From: BP-133 sp040756995
Lineage (GTDB): Bacteria > Actinomycetota > Acidimicrobiia > IMCC26256 > BP-133
Reading direction: 5' to 3'
DNA length: 22,726 bases
Assembly (NCBI GenBank): GCA_040756995.1
Contig: JBFLYK010000083.1
Coordinates: 1-22,726 of the forward strand
The notes beneath the pieces are model-generated. The model searched no databases and had not been told where the DNA came from. It saw nothing but the letters and a program-made list of their open reading frames with translations. Shown one piece after another: positions 12,367-19,602 of this stretch (the first letter of the stretch is position 1; every line of letters starts with the position of its first letter). The translations under genes and the position numbers were made by a program.

Positions 12367-14286
12367 CTAGGAGCCGGTGGCCCGCAACGGTTCACCCGGA
12401 AGCGGTTCGATCCGGACGGCGGCGGCCTTGAACTCGGCCGTTCCCGACTTGGGGTCGGTGGCCTCGATGGTGAGCTGGTTCACGTCAACCTGGTCGGGAA
12501 AGTGGAACGTCATGAAGACCAGACCGGGCCGCAGGCCGGAGTCGAGGCGGACGGGCGCGGTGACCGAGCCCCGCCGGGAGACGACCCGGACGAGCTCACC
12601 TTCGGCCACTCCGAGCGCCGCGGCGTCCTTGGGGCAGAGGTCGAGCGTCTCCCCCCGGCGCAGCGGGGAGGCGTAGCTGCCGCTCTGCACACCGGTGTTG
12701 TAGGAGTCGAGCCGGCGCCCGGTGGTGAGCCGGAAGGGGAACTCCTCGGTCAGCTCGTCGACCGGCAATTCGTGCTCCACCACTGAGAACGGCGCCGGGC
12801 GGCCCCGCTCCGCCGGGTCCTCGCGCCAGAGCCGGCCGTGGAGATACGACGGCTCCAACGAGTCCTCCGACGGGCACGGCCACTGGATCCCGCCCAGCTC
12901 CTCGAGGCGGCGGTACGTCATCCCCCGGTGCAGCGGGGAGAGCGAGCGCAGCTCGTCCCAGATGGCCTCGGCCGACTCGTAGCGCCAGTCGTGCCCGAGA
13001 CGGCGGGCGACCTCACAGAGGATGTCGACGTCGTCGCGGGCCCCCGCCGGCGGCTCGATCGCCTTGCGGACCCGCTGCACGCGCCGCTCCGACGACGTGA
13101 CCGTCCCCTCGGTCTCGCACCAGGCGGCGGTGGCCGGCAGCACCACGTCGGCCAGCTGGGCGGTCTTGGTGAGGAAGATGTCCTGCACCACGAGGTGATC
13201 GAGACCCTCCAGCAGACCGATGGCGTGGGCGACGTCGGCCTCCGACTGGGCCGGGTTCTCCCCCATCACGTACAGCGCCGTCAGATCACCCCGCTCCATG
13301 GCGGCGAACATCTGCGTCAGGTGCATCCCGTACCGCGGCGGAATCGCGCTGCCCCAGGCCGCGTCGAAGCGGGCCCGGACCTCGTCGTCGAGGATGTCCC
13401 CGAACCCCGGCAGCCGGTTGGGGATGGCCCCCATGTCCCCGCCGCCCTGCACGTTGTTCTGGCCCCGCAGCGGCTGCAGCCCCGACCCGTAGCGGCCGAC
13501 ATGACCGCACAGCAGCGCCAGGTTGATCAGCGCCAGGACGTTGTCGACGGCGTTGTGGTGCTCGGTGATGCCCAGCGTCCAGCACAGCTGGGCCCGCTCC
13601 GCCCGCCCGTACGAGTGGGCCAGGTGGCGGATGGCTTCCACCGGGACACCGGTCTCGGCCGCCCCCCGCTCCAGCGTCCACGGCTCCACCGAGGCGGCGA
13701 ACTCCTCGAACCCCGTCGTGGCCCGTTCGATGAAGCTCCGGTTCTCCAAGCCGGCGGCCAGGATCTCCCGGGCCACCGTGTTGGCCAGGGCGATGTCGGT
13801 CCCCACATTCAGACCCAGCCACGCTTCGGCGAAGCGGGCCGACGCCGTCCGCCGGGGATCGACGACGATCAGGTTCGCGCCGTTGCGGACCCCGGCCAGC
13901 ACGTGGTGGAAGAAGATGGGGTGGGTCTCCCGGGCGTTGCTGCCCCACAGCACGATGAGGTCGGTGTCCTCCACCTCGGCGTAGCTGCTGGTCCCGCCCC
14001 CTGCTCCGAAGACTGTCGCCAGACCGACGACCGACGGAGCGTGTCAGGTGCGGTTGCAGGAATCGATGTTGTTGGAGCCGATCGCCACCCGCATGAACTT
14101 CTGAGCGACGAAATTGACCTCGTTTGTCGCTTTCGAACAGGAGAACATCCCGACCGAATCGGGGCCGCGCTGCTCCACCGCCCGGCGGAAACCGGCCGCC
14201 GCCCGGTCGAGCGCCTCGTCCCACGAGGCCGGCACCAGCTCGCCCCCGCGCCGCACCAGCGGCTGGGTGATCCGTGCGTACGTCAT
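12367..14286 (-). CDS. fdhA: Selenocysteine-containing formate dehydrogenase catalytic subunit (split, lacking its N-terminal [4Fe-4S] domain)
   Basis: This gene has 639 codons plus a stop, with an in-frame TGA at 14044-14046 read as Sec81. The context NNIDSCNRT-U-HAPSVVGL aligns with the FdhF active site (E. coli CARV-U-HGPSVAGL), where Sec binds Mo/W and the next His takes part in catalysis. Downstream are molybdopterin-binding stretches (LIVLWGSNARETHPI, NLIVVDPRRT, GHVGRYGSGLQPLRGQNNVQGGGDMG, YVMGENPAQSEADV, DIFLTKTAQLADVVLPA, TVTSSERRVQRV) and a MopB C-terminal domain (TGRRLDSYNTG, FHFPDQVDVNQLTIEATDPKSGTAEFKAAAVRI). The protein begins at ITQPLVRRGGELVPASWDEAL, just after where the [4Fe-4S] domain would end; that domain is in the third gene of the operon. 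The enzyme oxidises formate to CO2, or the reverse. TACGGT lies 6 nt before the ATG. Confidence 0.93.
14004..14046 (-). promoter_or_regulatory. UGA selenocysteine codon and bacterial SECIS hairpin
   Basis: On the minus strand, UGA (14046-14044) and CAC are followed by a hairpin. The lower stem is CUCCG (14039-14035) with CGGAG (14008-14004). The upper stem is GUCG (14031-14028) with CGAC (14018-14015), then a bulged U (14027), a C-G pair (14026/14019) and the apical loop GGUCUG (14025-14020). The bulged U and the GGUCU loop are the SelB-contact features of the E. coli fdhF SECIS, at almost the same distance from UGA. This is strong evidence for Sec insertion rather than termination. Confidence 0.88.
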
Positions 14287-14292
14287 GCCACC

Positions 14293-14298
14293 ACCGTA
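14293..14298 (-). promoter_or_regulatory. Putative -10 (TACGGT) of formate dehydrogenase operon
   Basis: TACGGT on the minus strand ends 6 nt before the ATG at 14286. The gap GGTGGC is only a weak ribosome binding site, so the operon may be transcribed as leaderless mRNA. The rest of the 151-bp divergent region (14287-14437) shows no clear operator. Confidence 0.3.
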
Positions 14299-14437
14299 CC
14301 GCCGTGGGGCCCGTTCCCTACCCGGCGGCAGCGGCCGCTAGGGGGGCCGCGGTCGGTCTCCACCCCAGGATTCACGGCCGGATGCGACGAATACATGACC
14401 GGCCGAACCCCGCGGCCCCAACAAGGAGCCCCCCAGC

Positions 14438-16384
14438 GTGCCCCGATCCCCTCGCCCCCTCTTGCGAGCCGGCCTGGCTCTCGTCGCCACCGGGCTGCTC
14501 GCCGCTCTGCCCGTCGTGAGCCCCCGCCCTCTGGGCGCCGAGGCGCTCACGCCCGCCGCCGTTGCGAAGCCGGGGTACTGGCTCGTCGGCGGGGACGGAT
14601 CGGTCTACTCCTACGGATCGGCCGGTGATCTCGGTTCCCTGCGGGGAACGAAGCTGGCCCGTCCGATCGCCGGCATGGCCCCGACGCCGAGCGGCGCCGG
14701 CTACTGGCTGGTGGGGACGGACGGCGGCATCTTCTCCTTCGGCGACGCCGGCTTCCACGGCTCCACCGGTGCCCTCAAGCTCAACCAGCCGATCGTGGGC
14801 ATGGCCGCCACCCCGTCCGGCAAGGGCTACTGGTTCGTGGCCGCCGACGGCGGCATCTTCTCCTTCGGCGACGCCCAGTTCTACGGATCGACCGGCAACG
14901 TCAAACTCAACAAGCCCATCGTCGGCATGGCCCCCACGCCCACCGGCAAGGGCTACTGGTTCGTCGCCTCCGACGGCGGCATCTTCTCCTTCGGCGACGC
15001 CCAGTTCTACGGATCGACCGGCAACGTCAAACTCAACAAGCCCATCGTCGGCATGGCCGCCACCCCCACCGGCAAGGGCTACTGGTTCGTCGCCTCCGAC
15101 GGCGGCATCTTCTCCTTCGGCGACGCCCAGTTCTACGGATCGACCGGCAACGTCAAACTCAACAAGCCCATCGTCGGCATGGCCGCCACCCCCACCGGCA
15201 AGGGCTACTGGTTCGTCGCCTCCGACGGGGGGATCTTCACCTTCGGCGACGCCACCTTCCTCGGTTCGGCGGGCGGCTCGCCGCTGCCGGCGGGGATCGT
15301 GGTGATGGCCGGTGCCCACCCCAGCGGCGCGACGACCTCGCCCACCGAGGTGCCCACCTCGTCGACGACCGGGACAACCCAGACGACCCAGACGACGAGG
15401 CCTACCGGCCCGCCGCCCACCGGCGAGGCGTTCCAGATCGGTCTCGTCGGCGACAGCGGTTACAACGCCGCCCAGTACCCGATCTTCGACCGCGTCGTGG
15501 AGCACATGAACGGCTTCCCGCTGTCGTTCGTGGTCCACGACGGCGACTTCAAGGACCCGGCACCGGCCTGCACCGACGAGCGGTTCAGGAACGTGAAGGA
15601 GTCCTTCAACCGGTCGAAGGCGCCGTTCGTCTACACCCCCGGCGACAACGAGTGGATGGACTGCAACGCCATGGCCAAGGTCGAGAACCGGATGGACCCG
15701 GTCGAGCGCCTCGGCAAGCTGCGGGAGGTGTTCTTCGCCGCGGACGAGTCGCTGGGCGTCAACCGGATGCCGCTCACCACCCAGCGCCAGCAGGGCTACC
15801 CCGAGAACGCCCGCTGGACGAAGGAGGGCGTCGTCTTCGCCACCATCAACGCCCCCGGCCCGAGCGACAACCAGGCGTACTGCGGCCCCCAGTGGGTGGA
15901 CCCGCAGGCGACGTGCCAACCGGACCAGATCGGCGTCGAATCGAATCCGCGGCGGCAGGCCAACGTCGCCTGGCTCCGGGAGACCTTCGAGGAGGCGGCG
16001 GCCACCAACGCGCCGGCCGTGATGATCATCTGGCAGGCGGACCCGTGGGCGCCCACGTTCGGCAAGACGTGGAAGTACCTCGTTGACGAACTGAAGGCAC
16101 AGGCCATGGCCTTCGGGAAGCCGGTGGTTCTGGTCCACGGCGACACGCACGACGTCGGGCCCGACGGCTCCTTCCGTCTCGACAAGGGCGGGCGGGGGAG
16201 TGGTCCCGGCGGACCCATTGTCCAGGACGCCTTGAACGACGTGCCCAACTTCACCCGGCTGCAGACCTACGCCGGTGGGGCGTACTCGGCCGGAGTACCC
16301 GTGAACCCCGACAAGTGGATCCGGGTGACGGTCGATCCCAAGAGCCCGCAGGTCTTCACCTTCGCCACCGAGACGGCCCCCTGA
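14438..16384 (+). CDS. Secreted protein: six 42-residue GYW/DGG repeats fused to a calcineurin-like metallophosphoesterase domain
   Basis: The 648-residue protein has a signal peptide (about 1-34), six repeats (45-297) of the pattern KGYWFVASDGGIFSFGDAQF...NKPIVGMAATPTG, a Thr-rich linker (about 300-325) and a C-terminal phosphoesterase-like domain (about 330-648). The repeats look like beta-propeller blades and are abundant in Acidimicrobiia surface proteins (family knowledge). Metal-ligand candidates in order are Asp339 (GDSG), Asp370 (HDGDFKD), Asp403-Asn404-Glu405 (TPGDNEW, replacing the usual GNHE) and His567/Asp569/His571 (HGDTH). It probably hydrolyses a phosphoester outside the cell; the substrate is unknown. 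Start GTG 14438 has AAGGAG at 9-nt spacing. It is divergent from the formate dehydrogenase operon, with no obvious functional link. Confidence 0.88.
   Translation: MPRSPRPLLRAGLALVATGLLAALPVVSPRPLGAEALTPAAVAKPGYWLVGGDGSVYSYGSAGDLGSLRGTKLARPIAGMAPTPSGAGYWLVGTDGGIFSFGDAGFHGSTGALKLNQPIVGMAATPSGKGYWFVAADGGIFSFGDAQFYGSTGNVKLNKPIVGMAPTPTGKGYWFVASDGGIFSFGDAQFYGSTGNVKLNKPIVGMAATPTGKGYWFVASDGGIFSFGDAQFYGSTGNVKLNKPIVGMAATPTGKGYWFVASDGGIFTFGDATFLGSAGGSPLPAGIVVMAGAHPSGATTSPTEVPTSSTTGTTQTTQTTRPTGPPPTGEAFQIGLVGDSGYNAAQYPIFDRVVEHMNGFPLSFVVHDGDFKDPAPACTDERFRNVKESFNRSKAPFVYTPGDNEWMDCNAMAKVENRMDPVERLGKLREVFFAADESLGVNRMPLTTQRQQGYPENARWTKEGVVFATINAPGPSDNQAYCGPQWVDPQATCQPDQIGVESNPRRQANVAWLRETFEEAAATNAPAVMIIWQADPWAPTFGKTWKYLVDELKAQAMAFGKPVVLVHGDTHDVGPDGSFRLDKGGRGSGPGGPIVQDALNDVPNFTRLQTYAGGAYSAGVPVNPDKWIRVTVDPKSPQVFTFATETAP
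14570..15328 (+). repeat. Six in-frame 126-bp tandem repeats, central units nearly identical
   Basis: Units begin at 14570, 14696, 14822, 14948, 15074 and 15200, each 126 bp (the last 129). Units 4 (14948-15073) and 5 (15074-15199) read identical base for base. Unit 3 (14822-14947) differs from them at only a few positions. Units 1, 2 and 6 are diverged. This points to recent unit duplication or gene conversion. Confidence 0.9.
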
Positions 16385-16397
16385 GCGGTCGCGGCGA

Positions 16398-16447
16398 CCG
16401 GCCCGTCCCGTTCCGTCCGTTTCGGGCGGCAGGAGCGGACGGGCCGG
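16398..16447. terminator. Nested GC-rich hairpin after the phosphoesterase gene
   Basis: CCGGCCCGTCC (16398-16408) pairs perfectly with GGACGGGCCGG (16437-16447). Inside, CCGTCCG (16413-16419) pairs with CGGGCGG (16423-16429) across a TTT loop with one G-U pair. It begins 14 bp after the TGA and lies before the antiporter gene, so termination of the phosphoesterase transcript is likely. There is no U tract. Confidence 0.6.
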
Positions 16448-16494
16448 CTGCAGAAGACATGCAGGTCAGATCCCCCCACTGACGAGGTCGTTCC

Positions 16495-17877
16495 ATGCCC
16501 CATCTGCCCCTGGCGGCCATCTCGCTGACGGAAGTGGAGATCACGCGCTTCTTCGTGGCGATCGTCGCCCTCATGGGCATGGCGCATTTCGTCGGCAGCC
16601 TCTTCGCCCGGCTGCGGATGCCCCGGGTCATCGGCGAGATCGCCGGCGGGCTGGTCCTCGGGCCGACGGTCCTCGGCGCGATCTCCCCGAGCACCTACGA
16701 CTGGATCTTCAACGGCTTCGCCGGCGAGGACAAGCTCCTGGCGATGGCCAGCGAGTTCGGCCTGGTCCTCCTCATGTTCATGTCGGGGATGGAGATCAAG
16801 GCCCGCTTCGCCCGGGAGGACCGCAAGGTCGCCTTCCCGCTGCTGGCCGGCGCCACGCTGCTGCCCTTCGTCGTCGGCGCGGCGGCTCCGAGGGTCTTCG
16901 ACTTCAAGCCCTACATGGGCCCGAACGGCAACCTCAGCTCGCTGACGATCATCATCGGCATCGCCGTCGCCATCACGTCGATCCCGGTGATCTCGAAGAT
17001 CTTTCTCGACCTCGGGATCATGCACACCCGCTTCGCCCGGATCGTCCTGACGGTGGCCACGGTGGAGGACATCGCCCTCTGGGGGCTGCTGGCGGTGGCG
17101 ATCTCGCTGTCGAAGTCCGCCGATCCGTCGATGTACGAGGTCATCAAGACGCCGCTCGTGACGTTGGTCTTCTTCGCCGTGGCCATGGTGGTCGTGCCCC
17201 GTCTGCTCAACGGCCTGACCCGAACCCCGGCCCGCAACGTGGTCGAGAACCGGCCGGTGCGGCTGGCGCTGCTGACCTGCTTCGGCATGGTCGCCATCTC
17301 CGAGCTCATCGGGGTCAAGGACATGTTCGGCGCCCTGCTGGCCGGCATGACCATCTGCCGCCTTCCCCACGACGTGGTCGAGGTCGTGCGGACGAAGGTG
17401 AAGGCCTTCGCCCTGGTCTTCTTCACCCCGATCTACTTCGCCATCGTCGGCCTGAAGCTCGACCTGCTGAAGAGCTTCGACCCGGCGTTCTTCCTCGGCT
17501 TCTTCGTCTTCTGCTGTGTGGTCAAGAGCTTCGCCACCGCCGTGGCCGGCCGCTTCACCACCGGCGACTGGCTCTCCACCGCCAACCTGGCCGCCGCCCT
17601 CAATACGCGGGGCGGCCCCGGGATCGTGCTGGCCTCGGTCGCCTTCGACGCCGGCATCATCGACGAGCGGTTCTTCATCACGATGGTCCTCACCGCCGTG
17701 GTCACCTCGCTGTTCGCCGGTGTCTGGTTCCGGTACGTCCTCAACCAGGGCTGGCCGTTGCTGCGGGTGCGGGGTGAGCCCCTGCCCGACGACGGCGACG
17801 CCGACACCGTCGACGACGGCGCCCCGCTGGCGCCCGTCACCCATCTGACCGATCGTACGAAGGAGCCGGTGCGTTGA
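16495..17877 (+). CDS. CPA2-family cation:proton antiporter (Na+/H+ or K+/H+ exchanger domain)
   Basis: The 460-residue polytopic membrane protein has about 12 hydrophobic segments. Family features are RMPRVIGEIAGGLVLGPTVLG (41-61) in an early helix, the GLVLLMFMSGMEIK segment (89-102), and Glu191-Asp192 in TVEDIALWGLLAVA, the position of the ion-binding acidic pair in CPA2 transporters. NTRGGPGIVLASVAFDAGIID near the C-terminus also fits. There is no C-terminal TrkA-N/RCK domain, only a short acidic tail, so it is not a KefC-type gated protein. It would exchange Na+ or K+ for H+; the ion is not predictable. The ATG at 16495 has GAGG at 7-nt spacing. Its TGA overlaps the TTG start of the sulfotransferase gene. 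Confidence 0.88.
   Translation: MPHLPLAAISLTEVEITRFFVAIVALMGMAHFVGSLFARLRMPRVIGEIAGGLVLGPTVLGAISPSTYDWIFNGFAGEDKLLAMASEFGLVLLMFMSGMEIKARFAREDRKVAFPLLAGATLLPFVVGAAAPRVFDFKPYMGPNGNLSSLTIIIGIAVAITSIPVISKIFLDLGIMHTRFARIVLTVATVEDIALWGLLAVAISLSKSADPSMYEVIKTPLVTLVFFAVAMVVVPRLLNGLTRTPARNVVENRPVRLALLTCFGMVAISELIGVKDMFGALLAGMTICRLPHDVVEVVRTKVKAFALVFFTPIYFAIVGLKLDLLKSFDPAFFLGFFVFCCVVKSFATAVAGRFTTGDWLSTANLAAALNTRGGPGIVLASVAFDAGIIDERFFITMVLTAVVTSLFAGVWFRYVLNQGWPLLRVRGEPLPDDGDADTVDDGAPLAPVTHLTDRTKEPVR
17860..17865 (+). promoter_or_regulatory. Ribosome binding site supporting the TTG start of the sulfotransferase
   Basis: AAGGAG is 8 nt before TTG 17874, inside the antiporter coding sequence. The TTGA overlap with the antiporter stop makes translational coupling likely and decides an otherwise weak start codon. 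Confidence 0.65.
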
Positions 17878-18893
17878 GCGCCCTGCGGCACTCCGACCTC
17901 GAGCGGCCGGCCGGACCGGCCGTTCCCGCCACCCCTTCCCGGGGCCCGATCCACGTCGCCGGGATGGCCCGGGCCGGCACCAGCTGGGTGGCCGAGATGC
18001 TGCGGGCGGCCGGCGGGTTCGTCCACCTGAACGAGCCCTTCAACCCCAAGCGGCCGCCGGGCCGGTCCCCGGGCATCCTCAACGCCACCGTCGGGGTCGG
18101 CTACATCTACGTCGCGGCCCACAACGCCGACGAGTTCCGCCCCGCCCTGCGGGACACGTTCCGCTTCCGCTACCGGCACCTGGCCGAGCTCCGCCAGAAC
18201 CGCTCCTGGTTCGACCTGGCCAAGATGGTCAAGTACTCCACCGCCTTCACCATGGGGGCGCTGGCCCGCAAGCGGCCGCTGCTCGACGACCCCTACGCCT
18301 CGCTGGCCGCGCCGTGGATCGCCGAGGAGTTCGACGGTCAGGTGGCCGTGCTGGTGCGCCACCCGGCGGCCATGGTGGCCAGCTACCGCAAGCTCGGTTA
18401 CCGGGCCCACTTCCGGCACTTCCTCGACCAGCCGCAGCTCATGGCCGACCACCTCGAGCCGTGGCGGGAGGAGATGGAGGCCCTCGTCGACACGGAGGAC
18501 CGGGTGGCCCAGGTGGCCACCTTCTGGGCGATGCTCCACCGGGTGCTGGCCGACATGGCCGACCGGTCCGGCCGGCTTCACGTCGTCCGCTACGAGGACC
18601 TGTGCGCCGATCCCGAAGAGGAGTTCGAGCGACTCTTCACCCGCATGGGCCTCGAGTTCAACGACGCCGCCCGGGCCGAGGTCGTGGCCGGCACGCAGGG
18701 GAGCTCCAAGAACCAGTCGCACTCGTGGCGGGTCTCCCGCCACGGCGGCCTGTCCCGCACCGCCTTCCGGCCGATGGACTCCAAGGCGATGATCTGGGCC
18801 TGGAAGAAGACGGTCTCGCCCGGTGAAGCGGCCCGGATCCGGGCGATCACCAATGGCGTCGCCGACCGCTTCTACGGCGACGCCGACTGGTAA
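17874..18893 (+). CDS. Sulfotransferase family protein (PAPS-dependent type)
   Basis: The 339-residue protein has the sulfotransferase fold. The PAPS 5'-phosphosulfate loop is VAGMARAGTSWVAEML (28-43), and the 3'-phosphate motif is VAVLVRHPAAMVASY (157-171) with Arg162 and Ser170. A late RYEDLCADPEEEFERLFTRMGLEF stretch (about 240-263) is typical of the family, as is the C-terminal RxxxW-type helix region. These enzymes move a sulfuryl group from PAPS to a hydroxyl or amino acceptor such as a sugar, lipid or peptide; the acceptor here is unknown. There is no signal peptide. TTG start, 4-bp overlap with the antiporter gene. No PAPS synthesis or glycan genes are in the window, so the context does not suggest a substrate. 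Confidence 0.85.
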   Translation: MSALRHSDLERPAGPAVPATPSRGPIHVAGMARAGTSWVAEMLRAAGGFVHLNEPFNPKRPPGRSPGILNATVGVGYIYVAAHNADEFRPALRDTFRFRYRHLAELRQNRSWFDLAKMVKYSTAFTMGALARKRPLLDDPYASLAAPWIAEEFDGQVAVLVRHPAAMVASYRKLGYRAHFRHFLDQPQLMADHLEPWREEMEALVDTEDRVAQVATFWAMLHRVLADMADRSGRLHVVRYEDLCADPEEEFERLFTRMGLEFNDAARAEVVAGTQGSSKNQSHSWRVSRHGGLSRTAFRPMDSKAMIWAWKKTVSPGEAARIRAITNGVADRFYGDADW

Positions 18894-18922
18894 CGCTTAG
18901 CGCAGGCTGGATTAGGGGCGCC

Positions 18923-18928
18923 TAAGAT
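18923..18928 (+). promoter_or_regulatory. Putative -10 (TAAGAT) of rpsD
   Basis: TAAGAT is followed by 9 nt and then ATG 18938 with no Shine-Dalgarno between, so rpsD may be expressed from a near-leaderless mRNA. TTAGCG at 18897-18902 is a weak -35 candidate at 20-bp spacing. Confidence 0.4.
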
Positions 18929-18937
18929 GCCCGTCTC

Positions 18938-19549
18938 ATGGCGCGCTACACCGGACCCAAGGTCAAAATCTCACGCCGCCTGGGCGTGAACATCTACGAG
19001 AACGAGAAGGGCTCCCGGGCCCTCGAAGCCCGGCCCTACCCGCCCGGCGAACACGGCCGCGACCGGCAGCGCCTGTCGGAGTACGCCCTCCAGCTGCGGG
19101 AGAAGCAGAAGCTCCGCTACACCTACGGCGTGATGGAGCGGCAGTTCCGCCGGCTCTACGAGGAGGCGGCCCGCCGGCCCGGGATCACCGGCCACAACCT
19201 CCTGAGCTATCTCGAGCTGCGGGTCGACAACGTCGTGTACCGCAGCGGCTGGGCCCGGACCCGGCCCCAGGCCCGCCAGTTCGTGAGCCACGGCCTGATC
19301 ACGGTCAACGGCAAGCGGGTCACGATCCCGTCGCTCCGGGTGCGGCCCGGCGACGTCGTCGCCCTCGGGCCGAAGACCGCCAACATGATCGCCGTCCGCC
19401 ACAACCTCGACACGCTTGACCGGATCGTGCCCGCCTGGCTGGAGCGCAACGGCGAGGGCACCGCCACCACGGTGCTGTCCGTGCCGATGCGGGAACAGAT
19501 CGACGTCCCCGTCGACGAGGCGATGGTCGTGGAGCTCTACTCCCGCTGA
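18938..19549 (+). CDS. rpsD: 30S ribosomal protein S4
   Basis: The 203-residue protein is a normal-length S4. It starts MARYTGPKVKISRRLGVNIYE and contains the S4 RNA-binding domain at about 90-155 (YLELRVDNVVYRSGWARTRPQARQFVSHG, ITVNGKRVTIPS). It binds 16S rRNA early in assembly of the 30S body. The N-terminus lacks the CxxC...CxxxxxC zinc motif found in other S4 proteins, so it is the zinc-free form. It stands alone, not in the alpha operon with rpsK, rpsM and rpoA, as in a number of Actinomycetota. A strong hairpin follows 6 bp after the stop. Confidence 0.97.
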   Translation: MARYTGPKVKISRRLGVNIYENEKGSRALEARPYPPGEHGRDRQRLSEYALQLREKQKLRYTYGVMERQFRRLYEEAARRPGITGHNLLSYLELRVDNVVYRSGWARTRPQARQFVSHGLITVNGKRVTIPSLRVRPGDVVALGPKTANMIAVRHNLDTLDRIVPAWLERNGEGTATTVLSVPMREQIDVPVDEAMVVELYSR

Positions 19550-19555
19550 TCCCCG

Positions 19556-19602
19556 TTCTGGCGTTCGTTTTCCGGGAATAGAGCGGAAATCGAACGCCAG
19601 AA
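19556..19602. terminator. Strong hairpin between rpsD and mobA
   Basis: Left arm 19556-19574 (TTCTGGCGTTCGTTTTCCG) pairs with right arm 19584-19602 (CGGAAATCGAACGCCAGAA) over 19 bp with a single T-T mismatch and a 9-nt loop. It starts 6 bp after the rpsD stop and ends on the first base of a possible mobA ATG at 19602. No U tract follows. It may terminate rpsD, and any read-through transcript would have the mobA start sequestered. Confidence 0.7.

Noticed and set aside
12367..13974. The catalytic formate dehydrogenase region as two separate genes (12367-13974 and 14044-14286) or a pseudogene
   Set aside because: The break is only the TGA at the known selenocysteine position, the two parts are in frame, and a SECIS hairpin follows.
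14570..15328. Regular repeats considered as a CRISPR or non-coding satellite array
   Set aside because: Period 126 bp, wholly in frame within a signal-peptide protein, with no spacers.
16267..17844. Long minus-strand frame of about 525 codons opposite the antiporter
   Set aside because: His/Asp/Glu/Gly-rich shadow of a hydrophobic transporter frame; no motif and no ribosome binding site.
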